From Plecoglossus altivelis (Eukaryota > Chordata > Actinopteri > Osmeriformes > Plecoglossidae), in the NCBI GenBank assembly GCA_036571765.1, contig BROE01000019.1, positions 8,829,454 to 8,893,453 of the forward strand: a stretch of DNA of 64,000 nucleotides. Direction: 5' to 3'. This document shows positions 21,494 to 33,960 of this stretch, in pieces. Within the stretch, counting starts at the first letter, position 1. The number at the start of each line of letters is the position of its first letter. A model generated the notes under the pieces. It made no database searches. It was not told the origin of the DNA and was given only the letters and a program-made list of their open reading frames with translations. The position numbers and the translations under genes were made by a program.

Positions 21494-23106
21494 TGTTATA
21501 AGGGGACAGCTCTGCAGCTAACTGTTCGAACAATATGAGCGAGACAGAGCTGGGAAAGAGAGAGAGAGCCATAAAAGAGAGAGACGGCAATGAGAGAAAG
21601 AGAGGGACGAGGGAGAGAGAGAGAGATGGATGTTTTTAATAACCGTTCGAGATAGCAAGGTCATTAGCATGTGCTCACACCAAGAGGAATTCCTGCAGGT
21701 CACAGAAACTTATTACAGTTAGTACTTGGTGTTAATATAACTATTCTATTTGTATTAACTACGAACATATTTAAACTAATAATCAATTTGAGAGGGACAC
21801 CTTAAATGTCTCTACCTTGGGCCCGGACACTTACTTTGTTATTCATACATCTGTCACTCTGGTTTCACACAAACAAACAAACACACACACACACACACAC
21901 ACAAAGGTGTGTACACAAACAGAAGCCAATATAAACGTCTTTGCTTCATCCTTTGTTCCTTAAAGTAACTAGCAGACAGCACAGTCTTTGTGTCTTCCTT
22001 CCTCCTCTCTCCATCTCTCTGCACGTCTCTCTCCCCCCCCCCCCTTGTCTCTTTATCTCCATCCGCCTATTTCTTTCTCTCGCTTTCCCCTCTCAACGTT
22101 ATCTCTCTCAAACGGATTTCCTGCTTGTTTCTCACACCATGTCCTGCCAGCCAAATCGCTTCGGAGTCACTTACTGTCCCCCAAATAAATAATCTTTTCT
22201 TTCATTTTGCTGCCTCTCGTCAGACCCTCTCGTGGTCTCAGTCTTCTCCTCTCTGGTAGAGAAGGGCCTGTGTTCTGGTCCTCTACAGGGGGGGGCTAGG
22301 GCAAGGTTCTCTGTCGTGTCGTGTGGTGGTGTGTATATTTTTGTATATCCTGTGCGGTGTGTGTGCGTGTGTATGTGTGTGTGTGTGACTTACACGTCAA
22401 CATGACCGATAAACAAATGAGCATCTTTGCAGATTTCCGTGTCCGAGTCGCGGTCTGAAGAGAGCAGGCGCACGCTGCAGACAGCCAGCATGTTTGTTTG
22501 GGTGTTGCTAGTTGACCGACCACGTCTGTGGTGTTCCTGAGCTGACTGGTGTGTTCGCATCACCACCCTTTCTCAGAACCGTCCTCTGTTTTCCTGTATG
22601 TCTCTGGTTGGTGGGATTTGTTTCCCCTCTCTCCCTCCCTCTCTCTCTCCCTCTCTCTCTCTCTCTCACTTTCTTTCTCTCTCTAACACACTCTCTCTCT
22701 GCGTCTCTCTCACTCTGTCTCTCTCTCTCTATCACTCTCTCTCTCTCTGCGTCCCTGTCTCTTTCTCCAACACACTCTCTCTATGTTTCTCTCTCCATGT
22801 CTCTCTCTCTCTCTCTCTCTCTGTTTCTCTTCCATTTCTCTCCGCTATCAATCCTTCTTTCCTCTCGTTCTCCTTCTTCTCTTCACCCTCCTCTTTGTCA
22901 TCATGTGTCCCGGGGTTATGATTGTTATGATTTATAAGACCCTCCAGTCTCTCGCTCTCTTCCTCCCTCCCTCCTCTCTTTCATTCTCTCCGTCTTTCTC
23001 TAATCGTTCATACTTGCATCCCCTCAGGCCAGATCTTAGAAGTAATAATGAAAATGATTTAACCCCTGTGTGCCCAACACCTCTGACCCACAACTCTGTC
23101 TTTCCT

Positions 23107-23138
<32 letters not shown>

Positions 23139-23560
23139 TCCTTCTTTCATTCTTTCTTTCTTTCTTTCTTCCTTCCATCCATCCTTCCTTCCTTCCTTCC
23201 TCCTTTCTTCCTACCTTTCTTTCTTTAGTTCTTTCTTTCTTTCCTGCTTCCTTCTTTCTCTGTCTCTTTCATGCTCTCTCTTTCTTTCTCGCTCTTTCTC
23301 TCTCTTTGTCTTTTTTGCTCTCTGTCTTTGTCCCTTATCTCTTTCTCTGTCTCTCTCTTCTTCTTCATCTTGTTCGCAGGACTGTGACACATGAACCCAT
23401 TTCACTTCCTGGCAGTTTTCTTCTTCTGTCTGCTACTCATCCAGTCACTTCCAACCTGGACATTGTGATCAGTGGTACAGCCCTTCACCTCTGCTCTTTC
23501 CCTCCGCAATTGGGAACATGACAGCGTGGCCTCCTGGCTTCACCGTCTATCTGCGCGCAT
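21027..23560. other. Repeat-rich intergenic DNA, no gene seen
   Basis: Contains (GA)n at 21449-21640, (CA)n at 21880-21904, GT-rich sequence at 22320-22388, (CT)n at 22620-22870 and a TTTC/TTCC array at 23104-23300. All open frames are low complexity. Confidence 0.7.
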
Positions 23561-23569
23561 CCCAGAGCG

Positions 23570-23800
23570 ACGCCCAAGATCGCCACGGAAACGAAAATGA
23601 TCCTAATCAGGAACCTGTTAATTACACTTCCTGACTAATGAGCTTAATTAGAAGAACATCATTTTGGTTTTGAATTCAGAACATTCCTCCTTGATTTAGA
23701 CAATGATCTGTTTAGTAAACAATATGACTTAATTGCGTGCATTTGCATAAACAAATGAGCTAATTAATTACGATTAAGCTCATCCTGATGAGTGGTGGTA
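23570..23800. promoter_or_regulatory. Repeat-poor AT-rich island with POU and homeodomain motifs
   Basis: About 230 bp of unique sequence between long microsatellites. It holds a perfect octamer ATTTGCAT at 23741-23748, several TAATTA/TTAATT sites (for example TAATTAATTA around 23761) and forkhead-like TAAACAA. It could be a conserved enhancer. This is an inference from composition only. Confidence 0.3.
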
Positions 23801-23847
23801 CAATTAGACTCTGCTTCTCCCGTGAGAGGGTCTCCACACAACCCAAT

Positions 23848-24066
23848 GAATGTGTGTGTGTGTGTGTCTGTATGCAAGTGTGTGTCCATGTATCTTCCTA
23901 AGTTAGCGTGTGTCTGTGTGCTTGTGTACCAGTGTGTGCAGGTATGTGTGTGTGTAAGGGGTGTATGTGTGTGAGGGTGTATGTGTGTCTGTTTTTTGTG
24001 TGTGTATGGTGTGTGTCCTGTGTGTGTGTGTGTGTGTGTGTGTCTGTGTGTGTTGTGGTGTGTGTG

Positions 24067-24098
<32 letters not shown>

Positions 24099-24192
24099 CC
24101 AGAGAGAACAAGAAAGAGAGAGGGAAGCACATCCGGAAAAGTAGACCCAGGAAATAGAAACAGCATCCCTCCTTCATCTTTCTTCTCTCCAC

Positions 24193-24224
<32 letters not shown>

Positions 24225-24580
24225 TCTCTTCACCTCTCTCCATCCCTCCCTCTCCTCTCTCACCTCTCTCTCCCTCCATCCCTCTCTCTCTTCTCCCTCC
24301 ATCCCTCTCCTCTATCCATCCCTCCCTCTCTCTCCCTCCCTCTCTCCCTCCATCCCTCTCTCTATCCATCCCTCCCTCCCTCCATCCCTCTCTCCCCTCC
24401 CTCCATCCCTCTCTCCCTCATCCCTCTCTCTATCCATTCCCCTTCCCCTCTCTCTCCCTCCATCCCTCCCTCCCTCTCTCTCCCTCCATCCCTCTCTCTA
24501 TCCATCCCTCCCTCTCTCTCCCTCCCTCTCTCCCTCCCTCCCTCCCTCCCTCTCTCTCCCTCCCTCTCTCTCTCTTCTGA
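23848..24580. repeat. (GT)n array followed by CT/CCATCCCT array
   Basis: GT-rich repeats at 23848-24100, then a pyrimidine array at 24175-24580 with recurrent TCCATCCCTC units. Confidence 0.9.
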
Positions 24581-24599
24581 GGTTTGGCCGACTGGAGAG

Positions 24600-24910
24600 G
24601 ACCCTCCCCTACCTTTTCCCGATTGTATGTTATGGCGAATTTAATATGCAACTTTTTATTGGAAAACAATCGCGCGTGACTGTGTGAATCCTGACCGCAA
24701 TATATCTGTTAGCGGCCCTAATCCAATCAGGACAGCGAGGGCTATTTATCACAGCAAATCCAGGGCATTTCAGCCTTCTTTTTATTATTTTAATATATTT
24801 CTGAGCTATTAAATCACCAAAATGATGAATTAGAGCTGTCCAGCTCCCTTTCACCAGCCTGACAGGAAATGATGTACTACCCAATCTGAGTGGTCATTTG
24901 GACTTTTAAA
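24600..24910. promoter_or_regulatory. Repeat-poor AT-rich island, candidate conserved non-coding element
   Basis: A sharp change from microsatellite to unique AT-rich sequence, with CTATTTATCACAGC, CCTAATCCAATCAGG, TATTAAATCACC and ATGATGAATTAG. There is no open reading frame or splice structure. Its role as an enhancer is inferred. Confidence 0.3.
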
Positions 24911-25082
24911 AACAAAAAATGAGCTCAGAAAAAGGCCAATATTTTTCAATTCGTACTTTTTTTTCAATCCGTAAACCGTTGCTCAACTGTGTGTTTCTTA
25001 ATAGCGCTGTTTAAGTGGGCTTTATTGCCATGTTAGTGAGGGCAGCACCAAAACTATCTTCAATATTCAGCCAATTACCGAA

Positions 25083-26852
25083 CACACACACACGCACGCT
25101 CACACTAACACACAAAATCATGTGCACAAATACACAGTCCCTCACACAGTTTTTTCCCTCCCTCCCTCTGTTTCACTCACTCTGTACTTCTCTCCCTCCC
25201 CTCTCTTTTTCTGTCCTTCCCTCTATTTCTCTCCTTCTCTTTCTCTCTCTCTCCCTCTCTTCTCCCTCTCTCTCCCTCTCTCTCCCTCTCTCTCTCTCTC
25301 CCTCATCTCCCTCTCTCTCTCTCTCCCTCTCCCTTCTCTCTCGCTCTCTCTCTCCCTTCTTCCCTCTCCTCCTCCCCTCTCCCTCTCTGGTTGCTTCCGT
25401 CTCTCCTGACCCTGTCTGTCCGTCTGTCCGTGGCTCCAGACCAGCGGGGGGCGGCGGAGGGTCCGCGTGGCGCCGAGCAGGGCTGGTCAAGCCCTCCCTG
25501 GTCAGGCCTGCTCAGGGACAGCTGTCTCACCCCTCCGCCCCCGGGGGGAGCTCACACCAATCAGCCCGGCCCAGCCAGAATCAATTATCACCGGGAGGGG
25601 GGTGAGATGAGGCAGGGAGGGAGGGAGGGGGAAGGGAGGGAGCGGAGGAGGGAGGGAGGGGAAAGGGGGGTGGAAGGACCCGCAGAGGACGACTGTCCCC
25701 ACACTTGGCCCTCACTGGACATTAGGAGTTCATCACCCTCATGTCTACACACACAAGCACACATCCTTGTACAAACACACGCTTAAATGATCGCACGCAC
25801 ACTGAAAGATACACACATGCGGTACTCTTGCATAGAAATACCCCCACGTGGTCTCGCTTTAAACCCCTTTTCCTCTCCTCCTCCTCCTCCTCCTCCTATC
25901 AGATACAGACACCCTGCATCTGTCTTTCTGGTCCCTCACCTGTATGACCGCAGCTGCACCTCTCCTGCTGTTCTCTGGCTCTCATTGGTCGGCTCCCTGG
26001 TTCCCACCCTGCCAATCACGTCGTCCTTAGTCACAGCCCAGGAGCCGGCAAGGCCCCTGATGCTGATTAGAGGAGTCAAAACAGGGGAGAGAGGGGGAGG
26101 GGAGGAGGAGAGAGAGAGCAGAAGTTAGAGAGGACGAGAGCGCAAAAGAGGAGAGAGGAGGAAAAAGAAAAGAAGACAGATATCTTGCAGTGGAGGATGG
26201 CAGAGAAGAGAGAGAGGAGTGAGAGGAAGAGAGAGAGGGTAGAGAGAGAGGTGTGAGAGGAAGAGAGAGAGGAGTGAGAGGAAGAGAGAGAGGGTAGAGA
26301 GAGAGGAGTGAGAGGAAGAGAGAGAGGGTAGAGAGAGAGGAGTGAGAGGAAAAGAGAGAGGGTAGAGAGAGGATGAGGAAGAGGAAGACAGACAGAGTTC
26401 GAGAGAGAGGCTTTGGGGCCCTTCAGTCTTTATTGCCACTGAAAGTACAATTGAAACCAGTTACAGATGTGTGTTAATAAATTTTAAATAGTCTTTCAGA
26501 GCATGGCTAGAGGGCTCCGAGTCACTTCTTTTATTGCTCGCTCTCACCCTCCTCACCCTCTGTCCATCTCCCTCGCCTCTCCTCCCTCCACCATCCTCAC
26601 TCCTGCACTCTTTATCGTTCACCTCTCTCTCAGCCAGGCAGAAGTAGAGGATGAATAATTCAGTTTGCGAGGGAGCATGAGAGGGGATGTTCTCTCCATA
26701 TTTGCTCTTCACTAATCTGACTTCAGGGCCCTGTGCTGTCATCTGCCTTGCTCTGCCCAGAGATCTCCAGGAAGTAGCCGTGAAACCGGAGCAACACGTG
26801 CAGAACACCCACTCTGGAAAGTTCCACCGGTCTTGTGGTCTGTCTGTCCCTA

Positions 26853-26884
<32 letters not shown>

Positions 26885-27045
26885 TTTCTCCTTTTCTCTC
26901 TTACGCACTCTCAGTCATTCAGTATGTCTCTCTACCTTTCTGTCTCTCTATCTCTCTCTACCTCCCTTTCTCTCTCTCTCTCTCTCTCTTACACACACTC
27001 AGTCACTCAGTCTCTCTCTTTCTCACTAAGAAGCTATTGATCCAT
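25083..27045. repeat. Series of simple repeats, no gene
   Basis: (CA)n at 25083-25120, pyrimidine repeats at 25155-25390, GGGA-rich sequence at 25600-25670, (CTC)n at 25875-25897, a GAGAGGAAGAGAGAGAG array at 26090-26410 and (CT)n at 26855-27030. The short unique stretch 25420-25580 is GC-rich and has no supported gene. Confidence 0.75.
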
Positions 27046-27049
27046 CAGT

Positions 27050-27600
27050 CCATTACAGGTCAATAATCTCTCAGAGCTTTGATGATCAGAGATTTACTGA
27101 ACCATTAACAAACGCACTAATTGACACTCTGAGATGCACCAGCTGACTGACAGGCAGACACAACGCTCGGTTAACGCGACACGGCACGACCGGGACGCCA
27201 AGGAGCTTTTGCCTGCTGTTCCGTCTCTCTCCACTAGGTGTCTGGCCGGCTGACGGCACTCAGCCCGAAGCTCTTCCACTGGAGAAAAGACCGATCTGGG
27301 AAAGAAAATAAGAAGTTTTCGCGTCAAGCAGTCCGCGCTGATGATGTTTAATTACCCTTTAAACGGAATTCTTCTGCAGCGCGCGAGCAGGACAGCGTTT
27401 TGGAGGAGGTGAGGCTTAAGGGCTGCCCTCCTCCGCTCCACCTGCGTTAATTGCGTTTCCTCACAGCAGAATTGAGTTCCAGAGAAAGCGAGGAAAGCCC
27501 AAGGCTTTTCATAATTGTATTGACAGGAAAATGAATATGATGAATGGCGTTCATTCAGCACGTCCTGGATTTATTGTCTTTTCCTTCGGGCGCTAATCGC
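27050..27600. promoter_or_regulatory. Repeat-poor island, candidate conserved non-coding element
   Basis: About 550 bp of unique sequence including CCATTAACAAACGCACTAATTGAC and CGTTAATTGCGTTTCC (each read as short motifs). No coding exon is supported. Conservation is inferred, not tested. Confidence 0.3.
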
Positions 27601-28620
27601 TGGGAGAAGGAGGAGAGAAGCGCACGAGAGCGAGGCGGGAGAGAGCGGGGATGAGAGGGAGAGAGCGGGGATGAGAGGGAGAGACCCTCCACGAGCCCTC
27701 TTGCACACGTGTCAACGCACACGCAGACGCGCGCACGCACATGATCAAATCTCTGTTCTTGCTAAATGGTTGTCACCACGGAGGCTGGGGGACCTGACGA
27801 ACGGAGAGACCAGCCCAGAGAGAGGAGTCACACTATAGATACCACCCACAGCAGAGAGGGAACCATGTCACCACCACATGAGAGCGAGGTCGCGTGTCTT
27901 ACACCTTCCTGTCGATGGGGTCTTCCTCTGTCTTGCCATGGACAGAACTTTCAGACAGACACGCCCTTCGCTCAGCTGCTAGCGAAGCGTCCTCTGGTGT
28001 TGCGTTTGCTTTCAAAGACAAAACAACAACAACATTTGTTTAGCAATCCCCTCCCTTGTTTGTCGTTTGTCAAATTTGGATAGGGCATTAAACACTCATC
28101 TTCAAAGCCATGTCCTTTACCTCTCTGCATTCCTCCCACTCCTCCCTCCCTCCCTCCCTCCCTTTCTCCCTCCCTCTTTGGTAGTGAAGCGATTCACTCC
28201 AGATGAATCCAGAACTCATAAAGTGTGAGCTTGAGATCCATCCATCATATCTTGGGGAGAGGGATGGGAGGAGAGTCAGACAGGATGGAAAGAAATGTGT
28301 GTGTGACTGCGCGCGCGTGTGTGTTTGTGTGTGTGTGTGTGCAAAGCCATTTGTGTGTATGCCACAGAATGAGAGATGGGGAGAGAAGGACACAACGATG
28401 GCAGCATTCTATTTGTCATCCCCTTGTCTGCATATACAGTACAGGATGAATATACATGAGCGTAAGTAAACAGAAACCGTTTTAACGCGGTAAGCTCTTC
28501 CTAAGTAAATACACACACGAGTATGGACACAATTCGGCACCAGGATGCGTTTGGTCTTTCACGCTATCAGCCATTTCCAAAGGGCATTTCAAGTAATGAT
28601 TTTAAAATGAGAGAAATCTA
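27601..28620. other. Intergenic DNA, no gene seen
   Basis: Mixed unique sequence with short GA, CCCT (28140-28170) and GT (28295-28342) repeats. No coding frame stands out. Confidence 0.5.
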
Positions 28621-29104
28621 AGGAAAAGGGGGGAAAGAAGAAAAAAAAAGCAAGAGAGGAGATGAGAGAGGAAGATAGATGAGGCCCATCAAAAACCAAC
28701 AGAGCTCCAAAAAAAGAATAAAGAGCACATTTATGAGCAGGAAGACGCAGAAAGGAAAGGGGAGAGATGAGAGGAGAGGGGGTGAGATGGGGGGGGGGGG
28801 ATAGAGAGACCAGAGGGAGACAGGCAGGAACGGTGAGAGAGAGAGGGGGAGGAGGGGGGGTGAGGAGGGATAGAGAGACAGAGGGAGACAGAGAGAGACG
28901 GTAGAGAGAGAGGGAGAGGGGGGGTGAGAGGGATAGAGAGACAGAGGGAGACAGAGAGAGACGGTGAGAGAGAGAGACGAGGGAGACGATAGAGACAGGG
29001 AGAACTAAAGGAGAGAGGAGAGAGAGGACGAGGGAGAAAGAGGGAGCGGCAGAGAGAGAGAGAGAGACAGAGGGAGACTGAAGGCGAGAGAGAGACAGAG
29101 GGGG
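28621..29104. repeat. Purine (GA)n array left of the first gap
   Basis: GA-rich array that includes a longer unit with GATAGAGAGACAGAGGGAGA, which recurs on the other side of the gap. Confidence 0.9.
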
Positions 29105-29278
29105 NNNNNNNNNNNNNNNNNNNNNNNNNNNNNNNNNNNNNNNNNNNNNNNNNNNNNNNNNNNNNNNNNNNNNNNNNNNNNNNNNNNNNNNNNNNNNNNN
29201 NNNNNNNNNNNNNNNNNNNNNNNNNNNNNNNNNNNNNNNNNNNNNNNNNNNNNNNNNNNNNNNNNNNNNNNNNNNNNN
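29105..29278. other. Assembly gap (174 N)
   Basis: Run of N. Identical repeat units flank it on both sides, so the true array length is unknown. Confidence 1.
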
Positions 29279-29640
29279 GGTGAGAGAGAGAGGGAGAGGG
29301 GGGGTGAGAGGGATAGAGAGACAGAGGGAGACAGAGAGAGACGGTGAGAGAGAGAGGGAGAGGGGGGGTGAGAGGGATAGAGAGACAGAGGGAGACAGAG
29401 AGAGACGGTGAGAGAGAGAGACAGAGGGAGACGGATAGAGACAGGGAGAACTAAGGAGAGAGAGAGAGAGGACGAGGGAGAAAGAGGGAGCCAGAGAGAG
29501 AGAGAGAGACAGAGGGAGACTGAAGGAGAGAGAGAGACAGAGGGAGACTGAAGGAGAGAGAGAGGATGGGGTAGATAGAGGGAGACTGAAGGAAAGAGAG
29601 AGAGAGGATGGGGGAGAGAGAGGGAGCCAGAGAGAGAGAG
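29279..29640. repeat. Purine array with a unit of about 64 bp
   Basis: The segment starting GGTGAGAGAGAGAGGGAGAG recurs at 29279 and 29343, a period of 64 bp, then decays into (GA)n with GGGAGACTGAAGGAGAGAG units. Confidence 0.85.
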
Positions 29641-30001
29641 ATGGATGATGGAGGGTGTCGGTGGTGTTGCCCCAGGCCAGAGAGGGGCTGGGCTGAGGGC
29701 TGCTGCCCCTGGGGCAGGGCAGGTGGGGCCAGCGGGGGTGGCTGGTGGCTCAACAGCTTGCTCCACCCTGAGGGGCCAGCAGGCTGGGAGAAGGCAGGGG
29801 GCTGGAGTAGTGCTGCTGCCAAGGAGAGGGAGGCCGCTGCTGGTGGCAGCTGGTGGCCCCCCCTGCCCCCCCGCCGGCAGGCAGCAGGCAGGGTGAGAAG
29901 GTCAAAAGGCAGTCGTTAAGAGGACAAAGAGAGGCACAGCGACAGGGAGGATAATCGCCTTTTATTGAGTACGGGCGACAAGGCGCACAGTGCTACCGAC
30001 A

Positions 30002-30039
<38 letters not shown>

Positions 30040-32235
30040 ACACACACACCCACAAAAACACAAGTGTATGCGCTTGCACACACACAGAAGCACAAAAACA
30101 CACAAACACACACATACCACACACACAGACATGCGCGCGCACACGCGCACACACCGCTCGACAGTGGAAAAGTGAGCATTTACACACAAGCACACACACC
30201 ACATTCATACTGCTGAACAGGGGGAAATCCAACATACCCTAAGCACACACATACACACACAATCACACATACAATCACACACAATCACACACAATCATAC
30301 ATACACACACAATCATATATACAAAAACTAATAATGAGACCAAAAAAAAAACATGAAAAAGTTGCTCCATATTTGTCGCAATAACCCAACCTTCTCTTGC
30401 TTTTAACCTCTGCCCCCCCCCCCCCGCCGCCCCCCTCTCCTGCCCCCCTCTCCTGCCCCCAGGCCATCCTCCCCCCTTCCTGGCCCCTCCATTCTTCTTC
30501 CTTGTCCTTCATTAGTGGGCTAAGGAGACGAGCAGTCAACCATCAGGGGAATAGTTCTGCTCTCCACAATACTCAACATCAAACCCGTGGTTCATCTTCC
30601 CTCACATCAGCCCTCCTCATCTGGGTCCTAACCTCCAACTGCTTCCTGGTGCCTTCGACCGTGTCCTATTCTGTTTAGAGTTATTTTGATATTTCCTACA
30701 GCCTCTCTGTGAGAGTGTCGTAAAACGTCAGCCTCTGTTGGAGGGGCCGTCACGTTTGAACATAAAAACAAACTACCGGAGACCATGAGAGTTAACCAAC
30801 CTGTCATGTTTACCCTGTTTGTAGACCTATGGTACACTCTAACCCAAGTGTTACTGTGTTGCTGTCTCCGGACCGAGGTATGTTAAGAGCCTCCTTGCCC
30901 CTCCTCCCCCCTCCTCCCCCCTCCTCGCCCCTCCTCCCCCCCTCCTCCTCTCGGCCCTGTGTTGGTGATACTAAACACACAAGCACCCATGAGGGAGCGA
31001 GGAGTGCTTCCGATTGCAGCTCGTCTCCGCGGAGCGCGGCGTGTTAAACTGGGCTCAATGGAGCGCGACTCTGCTGAGGGGTGAGGGGAGGGGGGAGAGA
31101 GGGAGTGGGGGCGGTCATGGGGGGGTCAGTTTGGTAATGCGATACAGACACACACTCAGCCCTGTGAACATGATTGCCCTGTTAGTGTCTGTCTGTTCGT
31201 CTGTCTGCCTTCCCTGGCCGTCAGGCCCTGAGACAGAGACAACACAAGGAGGAGGAGGGAGGAGGAAGCGAGGGAGGGAGGAGGGAGGGAAGAGAGGGAG
31301 AAGGGGGAAAAAGGGAAGGGAAGGGGAGGAAGGGGAAGGAAGGAAGGAGGGAGGGAGGGACGGGAACAGGGAGGGACGGAGGGGAGTGGAGTGGAGGGAA
31401 GAAGAGGGAAGGAGAGGAGACGAAGAAGGAAGGAGGGAGGAGGGATGGGAGGGCAGTGAGGCGAAGGGGAGGGAGGAGGAAGAGGGGAGGGAGGGAAGGA
31501 GGGAGGAGGGACAGGAGGGAGGAGGGAAGGAGGGAGGGAGGGAAGGAAGGAAGGAGGGAAGGAGGGAGGAGGGAAGGAGGGAAGGTCCAAGCAGAAGCTG
31601 GGTGCAGAGAGGAGGAAGATGTAGGGGTAAAGGGAGAGGGAGCAGGGAGAGAGCAGACAAGGAGACAGAGAGAGGGTGAGGAAGAGCGTATGGCAAAGAG
31701 AGAGAGAGAGAGAGACAGGGAATAGATAGGAGGGAGAGACAGAGCAATATAGAACCAGGCAGAAAGATGGTGATAGAGAGACATAGAGATGGTGAGAGAT
31801 AGATGGAGACAGAAAGAGATCTGGAGACAAAGACATGCAAAGAGAGAGGAAGAGTTTGAGAGACGGTGAAAGAGAGAGACAGAGAGAGAGACAGATAGAG
31901 AGACAGAGTGCGAGACAGAGAGAGACAGAACGAGAGACAGCGAGAGAGTCAGAGAGCAACGGAGAGAGACAGTGAGTGAGGCAGAGAGCGAGGGAGAGAG
32001 AGAGAGAGCGAGGGAGAGAGACAGAATGAGAGAGAGACAGTGACTGACAGAGAGAGAGCTAGAGAGAGAGAGACAGCAAGGGAGAGAGAGAGAGAGCGAG
32101 AGAGAGAGAGAGTGAGGGGGAGAGAGCGAGGGAGAGAGAGCGAGAGAGACAGAGAGTGAGGGAGACAGAGAGTGAAGGAGAGAGAGGGCAGCTCTCCAGG
32201 GGGTAGACAGGGTAGACAGGGTAGACAGGGTATCC
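29641..32235. repeat. Low-complexity DNA: GGC-rich patch, (CA)n, GGGA and (GA)n arrays
   Basis: A GC-rich patch at 29650-29890, (CA)n at 30001-30300, a CCCCTCCT array at 30895-30945, GGGAGGAA arrays at 31250-31590 and (GA)n/(GACA)n at 31680-32190, ending in GGGTAGACA repeats at 32200-32230. Open frames on both strands are repeat artefacts. Confidence 0.85.
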
Positions 32236-33600
32236 ATGCCGTCCCTGAGGCAGATCCTCTTTCTGCTCTTTGTTCTTTAAATACTCCCAGTGAGCAGGTT
32301 ACTGGGAGGCCCTCTCCATTGTCTTAAACAGCTGTCAGTCGCTCACCCATCCTGCAGCATCCCACCACAGTGTTTATCTCTCTCTCCTTTCTATCGCTGG
32401 GCCGTAATCAAGAGCAGCAGGCATTAATGCAACTCCAGACAGTCCGACTAGACCTGCAGAGACCTGCGGAGATCTGCTTCCTCTTACGGACCCTTCCTCA
32501 TGCTCCTCTTGCTACTTCTCCTCCTTTTCATCATTCTCCTCCTCCTCCTCCTCCTCCTCCTCCTCTTTCTCCCCCCTGGGAAAGGCAGAGGCCTTAGAAG
32601 ACTACATAGACCATTTAGCCTACGCGAAGCCCACTTACCAGCTAAAGTCCATTGAACCATCACTGTCACTGTAATTGAATTATGCTTTCAACTTCCAAGT
32701 TACAATTGTTCTTTTTCTTAACGGCGGTTTTTTTTTTAAACCAACAGAATAAAAAAAACAACAGCTCTTCTTGTGTTTCTTGTGCTTTGTGGTCTTGATG
32801 AAGTCTGATGAAGTTTTAATAGTTTTCACAAATCAATTCTCATAAAGCTGAGGTTGATTTGACGAAACTGCGTTGACATTCACGTCACTATAAGATGAAT
32901 GGTCTCTCGTGAAACAATAATGATAATAGTAATAATACTATATTGCCGTTGTTCTACATTTTATACGGATTCAATCAAACTCAGCTGTTTCAATCCCAGG
33001 GTACAATAAAGAATTTGTTCGATTTTAAAGCATCGTCTAATTAGTTTGCATAAAACATTTTAGACCACAGTGGGGTGATTCTCTGATGGCTCTAAAGAGC
33101 CTCTGATCTGTCAAATCTCCACGTACGTTAACAGATATTAGTTATCGCTCTTGTCACGTGAAACCCACTACAGAATGACCCAGTCTAAACGGCAATTGTT
33201 TCAGAAAATTGCACTTAGATTTAAATTGACTTGTTTGGGGGACATTTTGTTCTGTGCTGAAGAATCATCAGCCAGCCTTGACATCTCGCTGAGACAGAAC
33301 CAAGTATCAACTTATCAGAAAGATATCGTTGCAAATTCTCATCCCGCCATGACTTAATCAGTCCACTCTAGATATAATGAACTATTAAAGTATTTGAAAG
33401 CTTGATTTTTCGTTTGAACTGCAATGAAACAGCTTTTCCAGAAGGATGACTTGCTTGAATAGAGGGTCCTTTGATCATCCTGGAGCTGAACTGCCAAAGG
33501 GTGATGTTTGTTTTGTTTTAATTTGTGTAAGTGTGTGTCTGAGTGCATGTTGTTGCTTGTCCATTAATAAGTAATGGAAGCTTCCTTTTAAGAGCAGATG
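32236..33600. other. Mostly unique AT-rich DNA, candidate regulatory
   Basis: Apart from (CTC)n at 32515-32570 this is repeat-poor. No coding exon is supported. It could hold tlx3 regulatory elements, by inference from position only. Confidence 0.3.
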
Positions 33601-33609
33601 CTGAGCTCT

Positions 33610-33960
33610 ATGTCTCTCTCTCTCTCTTCCCACTCTCTCTTTCTCTTCCCTCTCTCACCCTCTCCCTACCTCTTTCTTCCCTCTCTCACACCCTCTCCCT
33701 CCCTCTCTCCTCTCTCTCTCTCTCACCCTTTCTCTACCTCTCCCTACCTCTCTCTCCCCTCTCTCTTTCTCCCTCTCACCCCTCTTTTTCTCCCTCTCTT
33801 GCAACGTCTGTCTCTGTGTGAGTGGGGCTTCCGTTTTGTATGCTTGTGTGTGTGTGTGTGTGTCCGTGTATGTACGCGAGTGCGTAAGTGTTTGAGTGCG
33901 TTTGCATGTGTCTGTTTGCGTGCATACATGTGTGCGGGAGTGTGTCTGCGTCTTGCTAAT
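33610..33960. repeat. (CT)n then (GT)n array
   Basis: CT-rich sequence at 33615-33800 and GT-rich sequence at 33845-33950. Confidence 0.85.
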
